From a virus: 35,363 nucleotides of DNA. The stretch lies in the IMG/VR virus record IMGVR_UViG_3300037468_000372, positions 1 through 35,363 of that record; one strand, given 5' to 3'. The notes beneath the pieces are model-generated. The model saw only the letters and a program-made list of their open reading frames with translations, did no database searches and had not been told where the DNA came from. The position numbers and the translations under genes are program-made. Below are positions 30,753-35,363 of this stretch, piece after piece. Each line of letters starts with the position of its first letter. Within the stretch, counting starts at the first letter, position 1.

Positions 30753-32711
30753 TTATTCTATTTGTAACTTAGTTATTCCATCGTCCTTTGCAATCAATGT
30801 ATTAGTATCTGTCACCCAAGTCTCAATTGATTCTTTGCCATCTATTGTCGTTCCTTTTGTGTTGGCACAACCAATATGTTTAATTCTTTTTTCCCAAGCT
30901 GCATATCCCAAATATCTTACATAATGTCTGTCATTATAATATGTCGTAAATGAATATGATTGAGTTAATGGTGTTCTAAAGTAATCTGATAGATAATATA
31001 TTACACCTGTTTCAAAATTAACAACAGGATCTATTTGAATAAACAAACTTCCAGATATGCCACTTGCAATAGAAGCAGTTATTATACTATAAATATTAGT
31101 TTTTTCAAAATTATCACCACTGGATGTTACATATTGATAAATATTTAAGGATGCTGTTTTAAATTCATAGCTAGATGTGAAACCAGGTATAATTATATTA
31201 ACATTATTATCATATTGATGTTGTGTCAATGCTGGCTTTACATATTTTGCTTTAGGTCTTTCCAACAAAGTTGGTTCATAAAGTATTCCCAAAATAGGTT
31301 TTACTCTTGCAGGAATTAATTTCTTTATATTTTCAAACAATGACTTATCATAATTTTGAATATATTGCAAATATTGAGCAACAGATATTCTTCTTTCAGA
31401 AACACCCCAAAATAATTTAGAAAGTGTTTCAAGATCTGAATATGATTCACTATACATATCACTGTATTTACCAATCAAATCACCTGCACTTTCAAGAGCT
31501 AATGATTTAATGATATTTTCATTGACAGGTTCTGTTGGTGTAAAATATATTCCAACTTTATTTGAGTCTAATTGCGCTTCATCATACTGACTAATTTCTC
31601 TTCTTTCAAATATTGAAAGTGGCCCACTTAAAGATGCACTTTCAATTCTTACTTTATTTGATGATTGACGTCGTGCACCTATATTAAAAGTATGTGCCTC
31701 AGCTTCATATTCAGCTAATCTATAATTATAAGGAAATGTATTTTCCTCAGGCCAACCATAAAATGTTGGTGTTGCATCATATCCCTTTGAAGGAGCTGAA
31801 TTTTTAAATGCGGTTGTCACCATTGACTGACTATTAAATGTTATTGGATCATTAAAACTCCATCTTAATAATAAATCATAAAATGAAGATGTTAATGTGT
31901 TTCCAATATAGGACTCTGGAAATTTAACATGAGAATTTATAACTCCCTCTGCAAGTGGAGTTTCCCATAATCTAAATTCATCTAAATTTCCGCTAAATGG
32001 TTGTGCATAAATTGAAGTGCTGGCAATAAATAATGAACCAGTAGTTAACCAGGATGCAGTGACATCAGATGATGAAATAAATAAACTTGAGGAAACTGCA
32101 TAAAATATTTCACCATAAATATATTTTTTTGCATCTAATTCAAAATCAAAACCATTAGAGCCGCTTGCCCCCTTCTGCAAATTTATAAATGTAAATTTAT
32201 TATCATAAATTGGCATTTCACTTGTAGTCATTACTGCATATTGAGCAGAGCCTGTATAAATTGTAAATTTTATTTTTCCATACTCATTTGTGGTTGGCAT
32301 TACTTGAAGAGACCAAGATGCAGGAACTTCAACCAATGACATTGAATTTGCTCTTGTATAAGTGCTTCCAGTTGCTGAAAATCTCAATTGTAATACACTG
32401 GGAAATCTATTAAATATTGAGGATGTTGCCCAAGCAATTTGTATTCCATTAGTAGAAATAAATGGTAATACATGGGTAAAATTATCAAATTTATAATTGT
32501 TGTAGACACTCTCACTCACATCAGGCCCACCAAATTCTCTAACATACAATAAAGTTGATGGTATTCCATAACAGGTTATAAGAGATTGAAGACTTCTCAG
32601 TGTTCCCTTTGTCTTGTAGAGATGAGGCAAATTCAATAATATCCTCTTCCAAGTCTCGCTTGCAATGTCCCTTAAAACCGTGTATTTGTCTATATTTGTA
32701 TATTCTGCCAT
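30753..32711 (-). CDS. Large structural protein with LamG-like (concanavalin-like) segment
   Basis: 652 residues. The N-terminal helical region (about 1-60) reads MAEYTNIDKYTVLRDIASET and then WKRILLNLPHLYKTKGTLRS, with LQSLITCYGIPSTLL, a pattern seen in tail proteins of large phages. Residues about 100-290 look like a LamG/concanavalin fold: YAVSSSLFISSSDVT, then FSGNLDEFRLWETPL at about 255-270. A helical region follows (about 390-470, IKSLALESAGDLIGKYSDMY), and a C-terminal beta region. Spacing to the previous stop is one base and the ribosome binding site is weak, suggesting translation coupled to the 564-residue gene. Probable tail-tip or baseplate role. Confidence 0.8.
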   Translation of the reverse strand: MAEYTNIDKYTVLRDIASETWKRILLNLPHLYKTKGTLRSLQSLITCYGIPSTLLYVREFGGPDVSESVYNNYKFDNFTHVLPFISTNGIQIAWATSSIFNRFPSVLQLRFSATGSTYTRANSMSLVEVPASWSLQVMPTTNEYGKIKFTIYTGSAQYAVMTTSEMPIYDNKFTFINLQKGASGSNGFDFELDAKKYIYGEIFYAVSSSLFISSSDVTASWLTTGSLFIASTSIYAQPFSGNLDEFRLWETPLAEGVINSHVKFPESYIGNTLTSSFYDLLLRWSFNDPITFNSQSMVTTAFKNSAPSKGYDATPTFYGWPEENTFPYNYRLAEYEAEAHTFNIGARRQSSNKVRIESASLSGPLSIFERREISQYDEAQLDSNKVGIYFTPTEPVNENIIKSLALESAGDLIGKYSDMYSESYSDLETLSKLFWGVSERRISVAQYLQYIQNYDKSLFENIKKLIPARVKPILGILYEPTLLERPKAKYVKPALTQHQYDNNVNIIIPGFTSSYEFKTASLNIYQYVTSSGDNFEKTNIYSIITASIASGISGSLFIQIDPVVNFETGVIYYLSDYFRTPLTQSYSFTTYYNDRHYVRYLGYAAWEKRIKHIGCANTKGTTIDGKESIETWVTDTNTLIAKDDGITKLQIE

Positions 32712-32712
32712 A

Positions 32713-34407
32713 TTAATACCAAGATGAAGTATCTGATGCTGTCATATTTGTGAAAGTGAAATCTGAACTTGTTTGAATTATATAATCATCAAGAGACTTT
32801 AAAGTCTGCCCACTTCTTAAATCAAATCCATAGTGATTTACTGCATGAATTATTAAATCTTTAGGTATTCCTTCACTAATTGAATTATCTTTATAGTGCC
32901 ATGCAGGTAATTTATTTATATAACCATTTATCAAATCATAATAATGCCCTGTCATATTTATGAACTTTACAAAATCTTTATTTTGATTGTCCAACTGCAT
33001 ATCAAGTGGAACAAAATTACTAAAAACATCCTTATTTAAATTGTCATAAATACTAGCACTTGCAACCGCTCCATTGAACCAAATTTGTGCTTGACTTGAT
33101 GAATAAGAATATAGCAAATAAGGAGGAACAGAATTTGATTTTGGCCATGTTGCCTCATTAAATTCACCCACTGAACTGCTTTCATATGACGAACTTACAT
33201 AGTATAAATATCTCTCATAATTGTCAAATTCATTAATTGTATGTTGTTTTAAAGTTCTAAAATAATCTAAACTTGATGAAATTGTAGGATTTGATCCACT
33301 TATACTTGCTGATGTATATAATGATGCAGATCCATATAAATTTATTTTATATTCATATGATTCTACATTTATCATTTTTTGTCTAAATCTTTGTAATCTT
33401 TCACCAATTGAACTGAACTTAACAAAATTTTCAAACTTTCTATAATCTAAATTTATATCAATTCCCTCAATTATACTTGAACTTAAATAAAATCTTATTA
33501 TTTCATTTTGTTTTTCACGATTTGTTGTAATAAGAGTTTCAAAATTTTCTAATGGCGTAGTTCTATAATGTATTCCTGCACTTTTATAATCAATATTGGG
33601 CGGCCTTAAATAATTTAAATTGCTAATATCTTCTTCTTTTCCAGTGTATAATACAAGTTTATCTTCATATTCTGGCATAAGTTCTTCTGAAATCCAACAT
33701 TTATCATAAGCATTTATTCCCTCTTCCAAAGGCTGATATGTTTTTAACAGCAAGTCAAAATCTACGGGATCTTTAGCATTTATAATTAAATAAGTTCTGT
33801 TATTACCAAAGTTCAAATATGTTTTTAATTCCCTTATTCTTTTTGCACCACTAACAGTATTAACACTATGCACAAAATTAATATAGTCTGCCTGAAAGCT
33901 TCCGGTTGTTTCAAGTGGTGGCTCTCCAAACCCACCCAAAGGTTCTCCTCCATTCAAAGGTGAACTAATTAATTGCTCTTCTTCCTCTTCTTCTACAAAA
34001 GGAGGTATCTGTGGCAGCCCTTCAGGGGGTATAAGTTCAACTTCCATTCGTGAAGGTGAAATTCTTTTCAAACTTAATTTATTTCCTAAATGTGATCCAA
34101 CTAAATTTTTAAAAAACTTATATTTTATTTTATAGACACCAGCTGAATAGCCTAGCTCTCTTAGATGAATTCCCGGATTCATCCAAAGCTTATTATTTAC
34201 TACAAACATACTTATATTCCACTCATCTCTAAATTTTATAATAGCAGATTCTAACATCTCATTGGTGCTTACATCATAGACATAAAATTCAAAAATTATT
34301 TTATTGATATCATCCTCTGGATTTAGATAACTCATTAAGCTACCACTTGGAACCTCAAGCAATATTCCTTTGTTAACTAAATCTTGTATGTTGTTTATTT
34401 CAGCCAT
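32713..34407 (-). CDS. Structural protein, 564 residues
   Basis: Probable tail/baseplate protein with no enzyme motif. The N-terminal part (about 1-140) reads as beta-sandwich (IFEFYVYDVSTNEMLESAII). It is followed by a proline/glutamate hinge, PPFVEEEEEEQL, and a domain with YINFVHSVNTVSGAKRIREL, YLIINAKDPVDFDLLLKT and CWISEELMPEYEDKLVL (about 175-255). A helix-rich segment, RKFENFVKFSSIGERLQRF, comes later, then S/T/Y-rich sequence. The C-terminal residues end MTASDTSSWY. It overlaps the upstream gene as TAATG. It pairs with the 652-residue gene, and both probably belong to one tail assembly. Confidence 0.78.
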   Translation of the reverse strand: MAEINNIQDLVNKGILLEVPSGSLMSYLNPEDDINKIIFEFYVYDVSTNEMLESAIIKFRDEWNISMFVVNNKLWMNPGIHLRELGYSAGVYKIKYKFFKNLVGSHLGNKLSLKRISPSRMEVELIPPEGLPQIPPFVEEEEEEQLISSPLNGGEPLGGFGEPPLETTGSFQADYINFVHSVNTVSGAKRIRELKTYLNFGNNRTYLIINAKDPVDFDLLLKTYQPLEEGINAYDKCWISEELMPEYEDKLVLYTGKEEDISNLNYLRPPNIDYKSAGIHYRTTPLENFETLITTNREKQNEIIRFYLSSSIIEGIDINLDYRKFENFVKFSSIGERLQRFRQKMINVESYEYKINLYGSASLYTSASISGSNPTISSSLDYFRTLKQHTINEFDNYERYLYYVSSSYESSSVGEFNEATWPKSNSVPPYLLYSYSSSQAQIWFNGAVASASIYDNLNKDVFSNFVPLDMQLDNQNKDFVKFINMTGHYYDLINGYINKLPAWHYKDNSISEGIPKDLIIHAVNHYGFDLRSGQTLKSLDDYIIQTSSDFTFTNMTASDTSSWY

Positions 34408-35363
34408 TATATGCCAACCTTTATTCTCATTCTAAATAGTTTTGTTGTCTCATTATTTTGAGAGTCTTTAACTTTTATTGTAAATGTTTCCCAAAGATCT
34501 GGAGGTGTTCGTTCTATTGGTATTCCAGTTATCCAACCCTCTGGTAATAACGTCAAATTGTCTGGTAAATAATTGGCAGGAAGCAGCGACCAAACGTATG
34601 GTGGGACACCTCCGCCTGCAACCAGCTGTTTTTCATAATATTCATCTTCAAACCCACTCTTCAGTGTCCATGGCGTTGTTATTGTCAAACTTGAAGAAGG
34701 TGGTGGCGGCGGAGGCTCTTTTATAAATAATCTAATAGCCTTAAAATCATATTTTTGTAAAAAGTCAGCCACCTTAAATGTAACATCGGCATTAAATAGT
34801 TGAACAGGTGTCCCACTTATAATTCCTGTTTGTGCATTTAGACTCAACCCAGTTGGCAACTGAATTCCTGACTCTACCGTCCATATGTATGGAGGAACTC
34901 CTCCAACAACATCGACCGTAGCATTGTAGAATTCATTTATATATCCCTGTGGCAGTTGTCCAGTGGTTATCGTTGGATTTAGACTTGCACTTCCACCACC
35001 TATAATTTCTAACAATGATTCAATTGTTAATTCAAGATAATCAATTGTTTCATATAATGAACCTGTTACAGTCTTTAATTGTTCAACTTCAATTTGCAAT
35101 GATGAATTGGTTGTTATTAAATAATCATACTCTGACTGACTAATTATAATTGCACCCGGCGGTATATCAGCAGCCTGTATTGTTTTTTCATCAGATGAAA
35201 CTCCAAGTTCCTTAAAATCAAAATCAAATATCTGACCCAAATAAGATGAAGAATAATAAGTGTATATAGAAGATCTTTCTATAAATTGTGAAACTTCATT
35301 TATTTGATGTTCTGAGCTTGTTATAGAAATGATATTTCCATTTTCATCTCTTACTGGTTCTAA
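34407..35363 (-). CDS. Tail protein with two putative Ig (He_PIG-like) domains, 5' end outside window
   Basis: The frame is open through the right edge, so at least 318 residues are present and the true start is outside. A TTG at 35238-35240 is not convincing as a start, because the 41 codons before it continue without a stop (LEPVRDENGNIISITSSEHQ at the edge). After a short helical coiled segment (about residues 75-125 of the visible part), two similar domains follow: GVPPYIWTVESGIQLPTGLS with LNAQTGIISGTPVQ, and GVPPYVWSLLPANYLPDNLT with WITGIPIE. These match the Put_Ig/He_PIG pattern used for binding or spacing in surface proteins. A proline run, PPPPPPSSS, joins them. A virion adhesin or tail-spacer role is likely. 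Confidence 0.85.
   Translation of the reverse strand, partial: LEPVRDENGNIISITSSEHQINEVSQFIERSSIYTYYSSSYLGQIFDFDFKELGVSSDEKTIQAADIPPGAIIISQSEYDYLITTNSSLQIEVEQLKTVTGSLYETIDYLELTIESLLEIIGGGSASLNPTITTGQLPQGYINEFYNATVDVVGGVPPYIWTVESGIQLPTGLSLNAQTGIISGTPVQLFNADVTFKVADFLQKYDFKAIRLFIKEPPPPPPSSSLTITTPWTLKSGFEDEYYEKQLVAGGGVPPYVWSLLPANYLPDNLTLLPEGWITGIPIERTPPDLWETFTIKVKDSQNNETTKLFRMRIKVGI

Noticed and set aside
34407-35240. Complete 277-residue gene starting at a TTG at 35240
   Set aside because: The same frame continues without a stop to the right edge, so the gene is partial and the TTG is internal.
1-35363. tRNA genes, CRISPR arrays, insertion sequences, integrase or attachment sites
   Set aside because: I found no cloverleaf-like sequence, spaced repeats, transposase or integrase motifs by reading; a dedicated tRNA scan was not possible.

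Overview
The window looks like the late (virion) region of a T4-like myovirus with very AT-rich DNA. All convincing genes lie on the minus strand, so transcription runs from high to low coordinates. Genes are packed with TAATG or ATGA overlaps and short gaps, nearly all with purine-rich ribosome binding sites. The order small packaging candidate, large terminase, portal, core genes, prohead protease is the T4 gp16-17-20-67/68-21 order, and the major capsid gene is expected just beyond the left edge. The host cannot be named from the sequence. The tail proteins rich in GSLFGTASWAESASWA-type repeats recall large environmental phages, which is an impression only.

Layout in transcription order. 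(1) 35363-27965: baseplate and tail structural proteins: a Put_Ig protein cut by the right edge, two large proteins of which one has a LamG-like segment, a glycine-repeat protein, and two paralogues sharing a C-terminal domain. (2) 27965-26792: small genes with a short N-terminal leader (MKLKxLIKE), including a putative papain-like enzyme and one frameshifted gene. (3) 26781-22321: a replication/recombination block with a PD-(D/E)XK nuclease, a DnaG-type primase and a single-chain Mre11-Rad50 (gp47-gp46) fusion. (4) 22275-13351: a 1727-residue repeat-rich fibre-like protein, three small structural proteins, a ParB-like protein and a subtilase-like protein with an FN3-like tail. (5) 13347-8448: packaging: zinc-ribbon protein, large terminase, a SpoT/MESH1-like HD hydrolase and portal. 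(6) 8390-1: head-core region with the T4 gp21-type protease surrounded by about a dozen small leader-bearing genes and a 613-residue multidomain protein.

The most unusual feature is a shared N-terminal leader on up to about 19 otherwise unrelated genes. It comes in three flavours (MKKSELRxIIxEE, MKLKxLIKE, and W-x-x-[FL]-LNEGK), and nearly all end in [IL]-x-E. T4 internal proteins carry a short capsid-targeting sequence (MKTYQEFIxE-like) that is cut after [IL]-x-E by gp21, and a gp21-like protease is encoded among these genes. I infer a large set of proteins loaded into the prohead and probably ejected with the DNA. The cargo would include a papain-like enzyme, a (p)ppGpp-hydrolase-like HD protein, a ParB-like protein, KOW/SH3-like proteins and helical proteins. 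Dispersed leader repeats, a leader buried inside one ORF, a frameshifted leader gene and a gene-tail remnant suggest these cargo genes turn over by recombination at the leader and ribosome-binding regions.

There is no stretch over 300 bases without a gene. I saw no tRNA, rRNA, CRISPR array, insertion sequence or integrase.
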